Positions 26,501 through 36,047 are shown, counted from the stretch's first letter. The stretch is DNA of 64,000 bases from JBBQZP01 sp038207585 (GCA_038207585.1 JBBQZP010000002.1:1-64000); one strand, 5' to 3'. Program-made: numbers and translations. Notes: a model not told the origin generated them from the sequence alone.

Positions 26501-27934
26501 ATGATCACACCGGTGCTACTTTGCGGCGGGTCCGGCACCCGGCTCTGGCCCCTGTCGCGCAAGGGGTTTCCCAAACAATTCGCGGCCCTCACCGGCACGC
26601 AAAGCCTGTTCCAGTCGGCGGCGCAGCGATTGTCCGGCCCCGGCTACGCCGCCCCGGTCATCGTAACAAACGCCGATTTCCGCTTTATCGTGACCGAGCA
26701 ATTGTCAGACGCGGGCCTTTCCCCCGGTGCCATTCTGATCGAACCGCAGGGGCGCAACACCGCCCCCGCCATTCTGGCCGCCGCCCTGCATATCGCGGCG
26801 ACAGACCCCGAGGCGATGCTTCTGGTGGCGCCGTCTGATCATGTGGTGCCCGATGCAGCGGCGTTCCGTGCGGCGGTTGACGCCGCCTTGCCCGCCGCGA
26901 CATCCGGGCAGATCGTGACATTCGGCATCACGCCCACGCGCGCCGAAACCGGCTATGGCTGGCTGGAACTGGCGGCAAAGCCCGATGGCACATCCGACCC
27001 GCTGCCCCTGCGCCGCTTTGTGGAAAAGCCCGATGCAGCCACAGCGCAGGGCCTTCTGGCCAGTGGCAACCATCTTTGGAACGCGGGGATATTCCTCTTT
27101 CGCGCGGAAACGCTGATTGAGGCGTTCACGGCTCACGCCCCCACAATCTTGCCCCCTGTTCAGCAAGCCCTGAACGACGCAGTGCCCGACCTTGGGTTCT
27201 TGCGGCTCGCACCCGCTCCATGGGCCGGGGTGCCCGATATCTCTATCGACTATGCGGTCATGGAACATGCGCAGAACCTCTGTGTCATGCCATTTTCCGG
27301 CGGTTGGTCCGATCTGGGCGATTGGGAGGCGGTGTGGCGCGAGGCCGACCACGATGCGCAGGGCAATGTCACGCACGGGGCGGTGACGACGCTTGATACA
27401 TCGGGCAGCCTTCTGCGATCCGAGGTGGACGGCGTGGAGCTTGTGACCATCGGCGTGCAGAACCTTGTCGTTGTGGCGATGCCCGATGCCGTTCTGGTCG
27501 CCGACCGCAGCCGGACGCAAGACGTGAAGGCCGCCGTTGCGGCCCTGAAATCGCGCGGCGCGAAACAGGCCGAAGCCTTTGCCCGCGATCACCGTCCCTG
27601 GGGCTGGTTCGAAACCCTTGCTTTGGGCGCGCGCTTTCAGGTCAAGCGCATCGTGGTCAAACCCGGCGCGGCGCTCAGCCTGCAAAGCCATGTCCACCGT
27701 GCCGAACACTGGATCGTCGTGTCCGGCACCGCGCGCGTGACCATCGGCGAGACGGTCAGCCTGATCACCGAAAACCAATCCATATACATTCCGCTGGGCG
27801 CAAAACACCGGCTGGAAAACCCCGGCAAACTGCCGATGACCCTGATCGAGGTGCAGACCGGCAGTTATCTGGGTGAAGACGACATCACCCGGTATGAGGA
27901 TGTCTACGCCCGTGGTGAAGGAGCCAAGGGGTAA
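26501..27934 (+). CDS. manC: Mannose-1-phosphate guanylyltransferase / mannose-6-phosphate isomerase
   Basis: The product is 477 aa, typical of the bifunctional type II PMI/GMP enzymes (ManC/AlgA/XanB) that make GDP-mannose. The N-terminal nucleotidyltransferase domain has LLCGGSGTRLWPLSRKGFPK and the FVEKPD substrate motif. The C-terminal cupin domain, about 360-470, has LSLQSHVHRAEHWIVVSGTA, the metal-binding isomerase part. A terminator at 27968 follows. It stands with ugd and galE in a cluster for surface polysaccharide precursors. Confidence 0.95.
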   Translation: MITPVLLCGGSGTRLWPLSRKGFPKQFAALTGTQSLFQSAAQRLSGPGYAAPVIVTNADFRFIVTEQLSDAGLSPGAILIEPQGRNTAPAILAAALHIAATDPEAMLLVAPSDHVVPDAAAFRAAVDAALPAATSGQIVTFGITPTRAETGYGWLELAAKPDGTSDPLPLRRFVEKPDAATAQGLLASGNHLWNAGIFLFRAETLIEAFTAHAPTILPPVQQALNDAVPDLGFLRLAPAPWAGVPDISIDYAVMEHAQNLCVMPFSGGWSDLGDWEAVWREADHDAQGNVTHGAVTTLDTSGSLLRSEVDGVELVTIGVQNLVVVAMPDAVLVADRSRTQDVKAAVAALKSRGAKQAEAFARDHRPWGWFETLALGARFQVKRIVVKPGAALSLQSHVHRAEHWIVVSGTARVTIGETVSLITENQSIYIPLGAKHRLENPGKLPMTLIEVQTGSYLGEDDITRYEDVYARGEGAKG

Positions 27935-27967
27935 GCCCTTTTTCTGTTCGAAAATATCCTCGGGGGG

Positions 27968-27993
27968 CGACTTTGACTTTGTCAAAGTCGTTT
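27968..27993 (+). terminator. Rho-independent terminator after manC
   Basis: CGACTTTGAC and GTCAAAGTCG form a perfect 10-bp stem with a TTT loop, followed by TTT and a G-rich stretch, 34 bp after the manC stop. The T-run is short, so termination efficiency is uncertain. Confidence 0.6.
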
Positions 27994-28075
27994 GGGGGCA
28001 GACAGCCCCCGCCTGCCGCACTGACAGGCGATGATCTTTCCGATATTCTTGACCCATCAACCGGAAGGAACCGAC

Positions 28076-28435
28076 ATGAGCGAGATCATCGAATGGGTGC
28101 TGGAGATGGACATTCAACCGGGGCAGGCCGCCAATGTGCAGCCGCTGGTGGATGAAATGGTCGCAGCCACGCAGGCAACGGAACCCGGTGCGCTGCATTA
28201 CGAATACTTCCTGAACGCAGATATAACCCGCTGCACCGTGCTGGAGCGGTATGCAGACAATGCCGCCGTTATGACCCATCTGGCGAATTTCGGCACGCAT
28301 TTCGCACCCCGGTTTCTGGCCACCTTTGCGCCGGTGCGCTTTACCGTCTACGGCCCGGCGGATGCTCAGGTGCGCGCGGCGCTGGCGGGGTTTGGTGCCA
28401 CCCACGAAGACCGGATATCAGGGTTCGCGCGCTGA
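28076..28435 (+). CDS. Antibiotic biosynthesis monooxygenase (ABM) domain protein
   Basis: The product is 119 aa from ATG 28076 with GGAAGGA upstream. The ABM dimeric alpha+beta barrel fold is suggested by EMDIQPGQAANVQPLVDEMV, the EPGALHYEYFL core and LERYADNAAVMTHLANFG. Such small proteins are often quinol monooxygenases or stress proteins. It ends exactly where ugd ends on the other strand, with no base between. Its substrate cannot be told from context. Confidence 0.85.
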   Translation: MSEIIEWVLEMDIQPGQAANVQPLVDEMVAATQATEPGALHYEYFLNADITRCTVLERYADNAAVMTHLANFGTHFAPRFLATFAPVRFTVYGPADAQVRAALAGFGATHEDRISGFAR

Positions 28436-29740
28436 TCAGCGCCCGATCCCCTCATACCGCTCGAATCCTGCTGCGATTGCCTGCGCGCGGTCATAGATGT
28501 TGCGCAGATCCGCCATCCGGGGCGTTTCCATCTTTTTCGCCAGCTTTTCCAGATCGAGCGCGCGGAATTCGTTCCATTCGGTCAGAATGACCACCAGATC
28601 GGCCCCCTGCGCCGCCGAATAGGGGTTTTCAACCCATTTCGCACCGGGCAGCAAAGCCTCGCCCTCGCGCCGACCTTCGGGGTCGACCAGCCGCACTTTG
28701 GCCCCGCCCCCCACCAATGCCGGCACGATGGTCAGGGACGGCGCGTCGCGCATGTCGTCGGTGTTGGGTTTGAAGGTGACACCCAGCACCGCGATGGTCT
28801 TGCCCGAGATGCCGCCGTCGCACATGTCGGCGATCTTGTCGATCATCCGGCGCTTGATCTCTTCGTTCACCTTGATCACGGTTTCCACGATCTGCATCGG
28901 AACCGCATGATCCTGCCCGATCCGCGCCAAAGCCTTGGTATCCTTCGGGAAACACGACCCGCCATAGCCGGGGCCTGCATGCAGGAACTTGTTGCCGATG
29001 CGCCCGTCAAGGCCGATGCCCTTGGCCACCGTCTTCACATCCGCGCCCACCCGTTCGCACAGGGCGGCGATTTCGTTGATGTAGGTGATCTTTATGGCCA
29101 GAAACGCATTGGCCGCATATTTGATCATCTCGGCGCTCTCAAGCCCGGTAAAGACCACCGGAAACTCGCGCAGGAACAGCGGCCGGTATATGCCCGCCAT
29201 CACCGCCTGTGCGCGGTCGGATTCCACACCCACCACAACCCGGTCAGGGCGCATGAAATCGTCGATCGCGGCCCCTTCGCGCAGGAATTCGGGGTTCGAT
29301 GCAATGTCGAACTCGGCCCTGGGGTTGGCCCCGGCCACGGCTTCGGCGACCTTGCGGTTGGTGCCCACTGGCACGGTCGATTTGGTAACAATCACAGCAT
29401 ATCCGGTCAGAGCGCGGCCAATCTCTGCCGCCGCTGCCATGACATAGGTCAGGTCCGCATGCCCGTCGCCGCGCCGCGTGGGCGTGCCGACGGCGATGAA
29501 CACCGCATCAGCCCCGTCAACCGCCGCCGCCAGATCAAGCGTGAACGACAGACGTCCCCCCGCCACGTTCTTGGCCAGCAGATCCTCCAGCCCCGGCTCG
29601 AAAATCGGGACCTTTCCCGACTGCAGTTGCGCGATCTTGCCAGGGTCTTTGTCGACACAAACCACGTCATGTCCGAAATCCGAAAAGCACACGCCCGACA
29701 CCAGCCCGACATAGCCCGTTCCGATTACCGCGATTTTCAT
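28436..29740 (-). CDS. ugd: UDP-glucose 6-dehydrogenase
   Basis: The product is 434 aa from ATG 29740 and oxidises UDP-glucose to UDP-glucuronate with NAD. The N-terminal Rossmann motif is MKIAVIGTGYVGLVSGVCFS. The catalytic cysteine is in GPGYGGSCFPKDTKAL. The C-terminal UDP-binding domain includes GVTFKPNTDDMRDAPS and LTEWNEFRALD. It shares the polysaccharide-precursor role with galE and manC. The upstream gene is separated by a strong terminator at 29806-29831, so ugd has its own promoter. Confidence 0.95.
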   Translation of the reverse strand: MKIAVIGTGYVGLVSGVCFSDFGHDVVCVDKDPGKIAQLQSGKVPIFEPGLEDLLAKNVAGGRLSFTLDLAAAVDGADAVFIAVGTPTRRGDGHADLTYVMAAAAEIGRALTGYAVIVTKSTVPVGTNRKVAEAVAGANPRAEFDIASNPEFLREGAAIDDFMRPDRVVVGVESDRAQAVMAGIYRPLFLREFPVVFTGLESAEMIKYAANAFLAIKITYINEIAALCERVGADVKTVAKGIGLDGRIGNKFLHAGPGYGGSCFPKDTKALARIGQDHAVPMQIVETVIKVNEEIKRRMIDKIADMCDGGISGKTIAVLGVTFKPNTDDMRDAPSLTIVPALVGGGAKVRLVDPEGRREGEALLPGAKWVENPYSAAQGADLVVILTEWNEFRALDLEKLAKKMETPRMADLRNIYDRAQAIAAGFERYEGIGR

Positions 29741-29805
29741 ATGCGCCGCCCTGTTGATCTGTTCGGGCATTGCTTATCAAGGATTATGCTGCGGTGCAAA
29801 AGCGA

Positions 29806-29831
29806 AAAGGCGCATCCTGCGATGCGCCTTT
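29806..29831 (-). terminator. Terminator after the DUF2793 gene
   Basis: AAAGGCGCATC and GATGCGCCTTT form a perfect 11-bp stem with a 4-nt loop, followed on the minus strand by another T. It lies 20 bp after the stop of the DUF2793 gene and upstream of ugd. Confidence 0.8.
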
Positions 29832-29850
29832 GTGCCGTGCGTCGAAATGA

Positions 29851-31167
29851 TCAGGCCATCCGCAACCAGATCGCCGCTGCCGCGGAATTATTGAGTTCCG
29901 ATGACACATATCCCCAGTTTGCCGGAGCAGCCGTCGCATAGGACAAAATCCGGCGCAGAACCTTGCGTTGCGCCGTCGATGGCGCACCTCCGTTCAGGTC
30001 GGGTGTGCCCGATGTGGGCCAAGTCGATACCGTCGCCGTGCTGCTGTGCCGGATGCCGATCCAATAAGTGATGCCCTGCCGCATGGTGATTGAGACAACC
30101 GCATTTTTCACGCCGGTAACCGCGCAATCCATATCCGGGCTTTCAAGGATGAGGGCACCCGGGCGTCCGAAACCATCCGCCGCATAGATTGCGACCCTGC
30201 ATTGCGCTGTCGCGACCGCTGCGGTGCAGTTGACCGACAGACGGTTCACCTCGATATCGGCGCGCGGCGAAAAGGGGAAAATGTCGAACCGCCCCGCAGC
30301 ACCGGAAAGCGCGCCCGTGGTCGCCGACGTGGTGCCGCAGGTCGTCAACACGTGGTCGCCTGATACCGGGGTCAGCCACGGCATGCTTTGCTGTGCATCA
30401 ATTGCCCGCGTTGACCCGCCGACCTGCGCTTTCAACTGCCCGGTCGTGTCGTTGTACCAGAACGTGCCATCGACGGGGGCCGCAGGGTCTGCTGTCTGTT
30501 GTGTCAGGATGACGGGCTGATGCAGGGTAATGCGGCCAGTAGAACTTGCCACCGTCATAGCGTCCGAGAACGTGGATCCGTCAGGCGATACTTTCACGCT
30601 CAGGTTATTGGTGCCGACAAGCCCGATCTCGGCCCGACCCACAAAGCCGTTCTGCAAGACAAGGCTCGCGGTCTGGGCGGGGGCCGACTTGTTGATGACC
30701 AACTGGTGCCCCGACCCGTCATGCGTAAACAGGCTGCCGTCCGATGATACCGTCAAGCGGTTGGCGGTGCTGGCCGTCGTGTTTATGCCCAAAAGCGGCG
30801 TCGTTGTCGAAGACCCGCCACCGCCGCCGCCCGTTGCAACCCAGGCCGACCCGTTGAAGGCGACCGTCGTGCCATCGCCCAGAATATAGGCGCGCCAGCC
30901 CAGCACGGGTACAAAGTACTCCCACCCCTCCGCGCCATAGACGGCGATCAGGCCGTCACGCCCGGCCCAATCGCCGGTGCCGTTCGCGGCGATGATGTGG
31001 CGGTCGCCCAGTGCGGGCAGCGCGGGTGGCACGGTCTGGTTGCGGTTCAGCACCGCAAGCTGCACCGCCACATCCAGAATGCGCAGCGCCTCATTGTGCG
31101 TGACATGCTTTTGCGCCTGTGAAGGCTGGATCAGGGGCAGCGACAGAATGGTGGAAACTTCGGGCAT
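29851..31167 (-). CDS. DUF2793 domain-containing protein
   Basis: The product is 438 aa. Residues about 4-112 are the DUF2793 domain (LPLIQPSQAQKHVTHNEALR, then GWEYFVPVLGWRAYI), common in Rhodobacterales and related phage-like tail proteins. A Gly/Ser/Thr linker (ATGGGGGGSSTTTP) follows at about 111-124. The rest is beta-rich with a short-tail-fibre flavour (QTADPAAPVDGTFWYNDTTG). No signal peptide is present. The protein is likely extracellular or virion-like, but its role beside polysaccharide genes is unknown. Confidence 0.85.
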   Translation of the reverse strand: MPEVSTILSLPLIQPSQAQKHVTHNEALRILDVAVQLAVLNRNQTVPPALPALGDRHIIAANGTGDWAGRDGLIAVYGAEGWEYFVPVLGWRAYILGDGTTVAFNGSAWVATGGGGGGSSTTTPLLGINTTASTANRLTVSSDGSLFTHDGSGHQLVINKSAPAQTASLVLQNGFVGRAEIGLVGTNNLSVKVSPDGSTFSDAMTVASSTGRITLHQPVILTQQTADPAAPVDGTFWYNDTTGQLKAQVGGSTRAIDAQQSMPWLTPVSGDHVLTTCGTTSATTGALSGAAGRFDIFPFSPRADIEVNRLSVNCTAAVATAQCRVAIYAADGFGRPGALILESPDMDCAVTGVKNAVVSITMRQGITYWIGIRHSSTATVSTWPTSGTPDLNGGAPSTAQRKVLRRILSYATAAPANWGYVSSELNNSAAAAIWLRMA

Positions 31168-31338
31168 TAGAACCTCCGCAATACGCCTTGGTCCGGAACG
31201 CTAGTCAGGGATGGTTCACAGCCTCTTGGCGGTGCGCGCGGCGGATACGCCAATGGCGCAACGCTACGGCGCCGCACCTTCTTTCTGATTCAGACCGGAG
31301 GTGCACCAAGACACGCGCTTACAACGCCTGCTTCGTGC

Positions 31339-32256
31339 TTAAATCTTCGTTTCCGTCACCGTGGGCGTGACCAGACGGCGCTTCACCGTCGCCTCGCGCC
31401 AGGTGATATAGCTGATCGCCGCGATGATCAGCCCGCCGCCCAGCAGCACGAATGGATCAACCGCCTCGTGAAACACCAGCGCACCCAGCAGGGTGGCCCA
31501 CACGAGTTGCAGGAACGTCACCGGCTGCGTCACCGTCATTGGGGCCAGTGCGAAAGCCCGTGTCATGCAATAATGCCCCATCGTGCCAAATGCCGCGACC
31601 AGCGCCATCCAGCCCAGTTGTGCCATACTGACCGGCACCCAGACCCACAGCGCAAACGGCGTCAGCCCGATCGTCGCCGAGATCGACAGCATCGCGACAA
31701 TGGCCGTCGGCCGCTCCAACCCGCTCAGGCGTTTGGCGAAAAGATATGAGCCTGCAAAGAAAAATGCAGCGCCCACCTGCGCCAGATGCCCCGAAGTCAC
31801 CTCACGCACGCCGGGCCGCAGGATGATCAGCGCACCGATGATCGCCACGCCAATCGCGGCAATGCGGCGGAACGCCAGAACCTCGCCCAGAAAAAGCGCG
31901 GCCCCCACCGTCACGAGGATCGGGTTCAGATAACCGATCGCCGTCACCTCGGCCACCGGCAGGCGGGCCATCGCGTAAAACCACAGGATCACCGCCGCCA
32001 CATGGATCACGCCCCGCAGCGCGAATATCCGTGTCGATCCGGGCTGAAACCCCTGCCGGAACACCCCCGCCAACGCAGGCAGCAGGAACAGAACGCCAAA
32101 GGCAAAACGCAGAAACGCCGATTGCGCGGCAGGAAGGTCAGTGCCCAGATAGCGCACGATCCCGGTGACGCCAACAAAGCTGAGCCCCGAGGCCAGCATC
32201 CACAGCACCCCCTGCAACGGGCGCGGCTCGGTCTTTGGGGGGGGAAGGGTCGCCAT
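31339..32256 (-). CDS. DMT (EamA) family transporter
   Basis: The product is 305 aa from ATG 32256, with about ten hydrophobic helices in two EamA halves. LSFVGVTGIVRYLGTDLPAA starts the first repeat and VLAFRRIAAIGVAIIGALII ends it; GAFFFAGS-like and LVFHEAVDPFVLLGGGLIIA motifs mark the second. Members export metabolites or amino acids across the inner membrane. It is downstream of argO-like and ACT-domain genes on the same strand. The substrate is unknown. Confidence 0.88.
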   Translation of the reverse strand: MATLPPPKTEPRPLQGVLWMLASGLSFVGVTGIVRYLGTDLPAAQSAFLRFAFGVLFLLPALAGVFRQGFQPGSTRIFALRGVIHVAAVILWFYAMARLPVAEVTAIGYLNPILVTVGAALFLGEVLAFRRIAAIGVAIIGALIILRPGVREVTSGHLAQVGAAFFFAGSYLFAKRLSGLERPTAIVAMLSISATIGLTPFALWVWVPVSMAQLGWMALVAAFGTMGHYCMTRAFALAPMTVTQPVTFLQLVWATLLGALVFHEAVDPFVLLGGGLIIAAISYITWREATVKRRLVTPTVTETKI

Positions 32257-32298
32257 ACCGCGACCTGACCGCATCACCGGGCGAAGTGCAACCCCGGC

Positions 32299-32901
32299 TC
32301 ATTCCAAAATCAGCATCATCGCAATCGCCCACATCGTGCAACCCACCAACACCTCCAGCACGCCCCATGACCGGGGCCGCGCGAACACAGGGGCCAGCAG
32401 GCGCGCGCCAAAGCCAAGGACCGAAAAGAACACCGCCGACGCCAACACCGCGCCCAGACCGAATGCCAGCAGATCGGGCGCGTATTGCGCGGCGATAGAC
32501 CCGATCAGCCCCAGCGTATCCAGATAGACATGCGGGTTCGCCCATGTCAGCAGCAAGCAGGTCGCGACCACCTTGCGCAGCGACACCTGAGCCGCCTCGT
32601 CGACCACCAAAGCCGCACCCCCCTGCCATGCCGCGCGGAACCGCAGCGCGCCATAGACCAGCAGGAACGCAACCCCGCCCCAGCGCATCGCCTCGCCCAG
32701 CCAGGGCAGCGCTTGGGATATCGCGCCAAACCCCGCTACGCCCACGGCGATCAGGACCGCATCCGATGCGGCACACAGGAACACCACCCAACCCACATGC
32801 TCGCGCCGCAGACCCTGCCGCAGCACAAAGGCATTCTGCGCGCCTATGGCCGCGATCAGGCTGATCGAGACTCCGAAACCCGCCAGAAAGGCGCTAAGCA
32901 T
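32299..32901 (-). CDS. LysE/ArgO family amino acid exporter
   Basis: The product is 200 aa with about six membrane helices. It carries the family signature IAAIGAQNAFVLRQGLRREH at the N-terminus and LLTWANPHVYLDTLGLIG in the central part, as in ArgO/LysE exporters of basic amino acids. Its start overlaps the end of the ACT-domain gene by 8 bp, so the two are translationally coupled. A role in arginine or lysine export is inferred from the family. Confidence 0.9.
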   Translation of the reverse strand: MLSAFLAGFGVSISLIAAIGAQNAFVLRQGLRREHVGWVVFLCAASDAVLIAVGVAGFGAISQALPWLGEAMRWGGVAFLLVYGALRFRAAWQGGAALVVDEAAQVSLRKVVATCLLLTWANPHVYLDTLGLIGSIAAQYAPDLLAFGLGAVLASAVFFSVLGFGARLLAPVFARPRSWGVLEVLVGCTMWAIAMMLILE

Positions 32902-33298
32902 GCGCGATCTGCAGCGATTTCAGCGCGGCCAGTGCGCGCGCGCCGTCATCATGGGCGACAAAGATATGGTCATGGTGGCCCGCCGCCACGACATTGCAAC
33001 TGATCCCCTGCGCACCCAAAGCCTCGGCAAAGGCCGCCGTCAGGCCGACTGCTGCCATATCAGAATGCACCAAAAGGGTGATCCATGCCGCGCGAAACAG
33101 AACCGGCAGGCTGCCTTCTGCGCCGTCGCGCAAGATCACTGTCCAGCCTTCGGCCTCGCGGAACGCCCCGATCAGGGCGTCATCGTGCCATCCAAAGGTC
33201 GGCGAAATACCTTGCGGCATTTGCACAAACACCACCGCTTCGTCGTTCAGACGCGGCTCCATACCCGCCAGAAGCCGCGCAAGATCTAACTCCGCCAT
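32894..33298 (-). CDS. ACT domain-containing protein
   Basis: The product is 134 aa. It resembles the two-ACT-like proteins annotated as DUF/ACT regulators: an N-terminal FVQMPQGISPTFGWHDDALI region, WITLLVHSDMAAVGLTAAFA as the ACT core, and HDHIFVAHDDGARALAAL at the end. ACT domains bind amino acids. Overlap with the ArgO-like exporter gene suggests it senses the exported amino acid or modulates export. That link is an inference. Confidence 0.82.
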   Translation of the reverse strand: MAELDLARLLAGMEPRLNDEAVVFVQMPQGISPTFGWHDDALIGAFREAEGWTVILRDGAEGSLPVLFRAAWITLLVHSDMAAVGLTAAFAEALGAQGISCNVVAAGHHDHIFVAHDDGARALAALKSLQIAHA

Positions 33299-33381
33299 GG
33301 TATCCCTCCGATGTTACTGTGGTGTAGGGCGGCGGCGCGGCAATGCCAAGACAGGCACGGCATTTAGCCCAAAACAGAGCC

Positions 33382-33440
33382 GCCCCGGACCTGATCCGGG
33401 GCCTGCGGTGCGATGGGTGGCCCCGGATCACGTCCGGGGC
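33382..33440. repeat. Two REP-like GC-rich palindromes
   Basis: GCCCCGGA and TCCGGGGC flank a 5-nt loop at 33382-33402, and the same arms recur at 33420-33440 with a different loop. They lie between the yebC stop and the ACT-gene start. They look like a pair of repetitive extragenic palindromes or a tandem terminator for yebC. Confidence 0.65.
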
Positions 33441-33452
33441 GGCGCTGCGCTG

Positions 33453-34196
33453 TTATTCGAGCAAGGCAGCCACATCCTCGGGGATGTCGAAGTTGTGGGT
33501 GACGGTCTGCACATCGTCATCTTCTTCCAGCAGGTCGATCAGCTTCATCAGCTTTTGCGCGGTTTCCAGATTGACCTCGGTCAGGACCTGCGGCTTCCAG
33601 ATCAACTTGGTCTCGGTGCTTTCGCCAAGGGTCTTTTCCAGCGCGTCCGACACATCGGTCAGCGCCTCGACCGAGCAGTAGATCCAATGCCCCTCGTCGT
33701 CGGATTCCACATCATCGGCCCCGGCATCCAGTGCCGCCATCATCACATCATCGGCGGAACCTGCCTCGGGCCCATACGACACCTCGCCCACCCGGTCAAA
33801 GCCGTGCGATACTGATCCGGTCTGGCCCAGATTGCCGCCCGATTTGGTGAAATAGCTGCGCACATTGCTGGCGGTGCGGTTCAGGTTGTCGGTCATCGCC
33901 TCGACAATGATCGCGATGCCGTTCGCGCCGTAACCCTCATAGCGGATTTCGGTGTAATCGGCGGCGTCGCCTGCCATGGATTTCTTGATCGCGCGGTCGA
34001 TCACTTCCTTGGGGCAGGACACGGCCTTGGCGGCCTTGACGGCCAGACGCAGGCGCGGGTTCTTGTCGGGATCGGGGTCGCCCATCTTGGCCGCAACGGT
34101 GATTTCCTTGGCCAGTTTGGAAAAGAGCTTGGAGCGCAGTTTGTCCTGCCGCCCCTTGCGGTGCTGGATGTTCGCCCATTTTGAATGGCCTGCCAT
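33453..34196 (-). CDS. YebC/PmpR family DNA-binding regulator / translation factor
   Basis: The product is 247 aa, the normal size. It begins MAGHSKWANIQHRKGRQDK, the invariant YebC start, and contains RYEGYGANGIAIIVEAMTDN and the acidic LLEEDDDVQTVTHNFDIPED end. Family members bind DNA as regulators, and recent work also links YebC to ribosomes stalling at polyproline. In many bacteria it lies by ruvC; here the ruv genes are 24 kb away. Confidence 0.95.
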   Translation of the reverse strand: MAGHSKWANIQHRKGRQDKLRSKLFSKLAKEITVAAKMGDPDPDKNPRLRLAVKAAKAVSCPKEVIDRAIKKSMAGDAADYTEIRYEGYGANGIAIIVEAMTDNLNRTASNVRSYFTKSGGNLGQTGSVSHGFDRVGEVSYGPEAGSADDVMMAALDAGADDVESDDEGHWIYCSVEALTDVSDALEKTLGESTETKLIWKPQVLTEVNLETAQKLMKLIDLLEEDDDVQTVTHNFDIPEDVAALLE

Positions 34197-34268
34197 GACC
34201 CGTCTCCGATGCTTGGTTTTCGGCTGTCAGGCCGTATAGCCGAAGGCCGGGGGGGGCCGCAAGGCGGG

Positions 34269-36047
34269 TCAGAAATCGTACAGAAGCGGCACGATCGTGG
34301 TGACAACGATGCAGCAGATGATGTTCAAGGGCACCCCAAACCGCAGGAAATCACTGAACCGATAGCCGCCGGGGCCATAAACCAGCGTGTTGGTCTGATA
34401 GCCGATGGGGGTCGCAAAGGACGCCGACGCGCCGATCATCACGGTAATCACCAAGGGGCGCGGATCAACGCCAAGCGTCGCCGCAAGCCCGATGACCACA
34501 GGCGTCACGATCACGGCAACAGCGTTGTTCGATACCATTTCGGTCAGGAAAGACGTCAGCGCATAAACCGCAAATACAAGCAGATAGGGCGGCAATCCCT
34601 GCAATGACGGTGCGACCCAACCCACCAGCTTTTCCACCGCCCCCGAATGCTCAAGTCCAGCACCGACACCCAGCATGCCGAACAACAGCGCCATCAGCCG
34701 CCCGTCGATGAACCCGAACGCCTCATCCGGATCGATGCAGCGGGTCACAAGCACAATCGCCACGCCCACAAAGGCCAGCACCTGAATGGGTGCCACGTTC
34801 AGCGCCGCCAGCACCACCACCGCCACCAGAACCGCGACCACGATGGGGGCCTTGTTGCGGCGGTAGGCACGTTCTGTCGGGTGTGCCACATCGACAAGGT
34901 CCATGTCTGTGGCAAGGCGCTGAATGTCCGACATCGCGCCTTCCAGCAGCAGCGTATCACCGACCTGCACCACCAGATCTTCCAACTGCCGCCCGATGTT
35001 CTGATTGCGCCGGTGCACGGCCAGCGGATAGACGCCGTACCGCCTGCGCAATCGCATTGACCCAAGGCTGCGCCCGATCATCCGGCAACCGGGACTGATC
35101 AGCACCTCGACCGTGTTGGTTTCAACCGAGCTCAGCTTGTCAATCGTGCGCAGGTCTTTCGAGGCCTGCATCCCTAGCACCTCCGACATCGGCGTGCGCA
35201 ACACCACCCGATCACCCGCCGCCAGCGTCACTGCCGCCAGATCGCGCCGCAGGCTGGTATCACCGCGCAGAACGTCAATCACCCGAACGCCCTCGCGGTT
35301 GAAAATCTCAACCGAATTCAGTGCCTTGCCGATCAGTGACGATTCCTCGGGCACGGCGACTTCGGTGAAAAACTTCATCTTCGAGCGGTCGCTCAGCAGG
35401 CTCGACATCGAATCCCGCTCCGGCAAAAGCGGTTTGGCGGCAAGACCAAGATAGATCAGCCCGGCCAGCGCGACGATCAACCCGATCGGCGTCAGTTCGA
35501 ATATCCCGAACGGCGCCATCCCCTTGGCCTGCGCCACGCCGTCAACCACAAGGTTGGTCGAGGTGCCAACCATCGTGACAGTGCCACCAAGGATGGTCAT
35601 ATAACTAAGCGGAATCAATAACTTGGACGGTGCTACCGCAAGCTGTTTCGACAGTTGCATGAAGACCGGAATCATCACCACCACAAGCGGCGTGTTGTTC
35701 ACGAAACCAGAAACACCGGTGACCACAGCGCCAAGGGTGATCAGCGTCAGAGCGGGCCTTTGCTGGACGTGACGCGCGGCCATGTGACTGATGAAGTTCA
35801 ACGCCCCCGTGCGCACCAACCCCCCCACGATCACGAACATCGCGGCAATCGTCCAGGGCGCGTTGTTGGACAGAACGCCCGCGATATCGCCCGTCGGAAT
35901 CAGCCCCAGCACCAGCATCAGGCCTGCCGCCCCCACGGCTACAACCTCGACTGAATACGTCTCACGCAGGAACATCACGAACATGCCCACCAGAATGGCA
36001 ATCGCCACAAGGGCCTGCACGTCTTGAGAAAGGGTCAGTCCCAGCAT
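34269..36047 (-). CDS. SLC13/DASS family transporter with two TrkA-C (RCK_C) domains
   Basis: The product is 592 aa. Two membrane halves (about 10-205 and 405-592) flank a cytosolic region (about 215-400) with two RCK_C domains, visible as LAAVTLAAGDRVVLRTPMSE and LEDLVVQVGDTLLLEGAMSD. SLC13-type motifs are VGTSTNLVVDGVA and FATPIGYQTNTLVYGPGGY. These proteins move dicarboxylates, sulfate or other anions with sodium. RCK_C-containing members are often annotated as sulfate or anion permeases. Given the sulfonate genes elsewhere in the window, sulfate or sulfite handling is possible but unproven. Confidence 0.9.
   Translation of the reverse strand: MLGLTLSQDVQALVAIAILVGMFVMFLRETYSVEVVAVGAAGLMLVLGLIPTGDIAGVLSNNAPWTIAAMFVIVGGLVRTGALNFISHMAARHVQQRPALTLITLGAVVTGVSGFVNNTPLVVVMIPVFMQLSKQLAVAPSKLLIPLSYMTILGGTVTMVGTSTNLVVDGVAQAKGMAPFGIFELTPIGLIVALAGLIYLGLAAKPLLPERDSMSSLLSDRSKMKFFTEVAVPEESSLIGKALNSVEIFNREGVRVIDVLRGDTSLRRDLAAVTLAAGDRVVLRTPMSEVLGMQASKDLRTIDKLSSVETNTVEVLISPGCRMIGRSLGSMRLRRRYGVYPLAVHRRNQNIGRQLEDLVVQVGDTLLLEGAMSDIQRLATDMDLVDVAHPTERAYRRNKAPIVVAVLVAVVVLAALNVAPIQVLAFVGVAIVLVTRCIDPDEAFGFIDGRLMALLFGMLGVGAGLEHSGAVEKLVGWVAPSLQGLPPYLLVFAVYALTSFLTEMVSNNAVAVIVTPVVIGLAATLGVDPRPLVITVMIGASASFATPIGYQTNTLVYGPGGYRFSDFLRFGVPLNIICCIVVTTIVPLLYDF

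Noticed and set aside
26705..28405. 566-codon minus-strand frame
   Set aside because: Antisense to manC and the ABM gene, whose motifs are clear.
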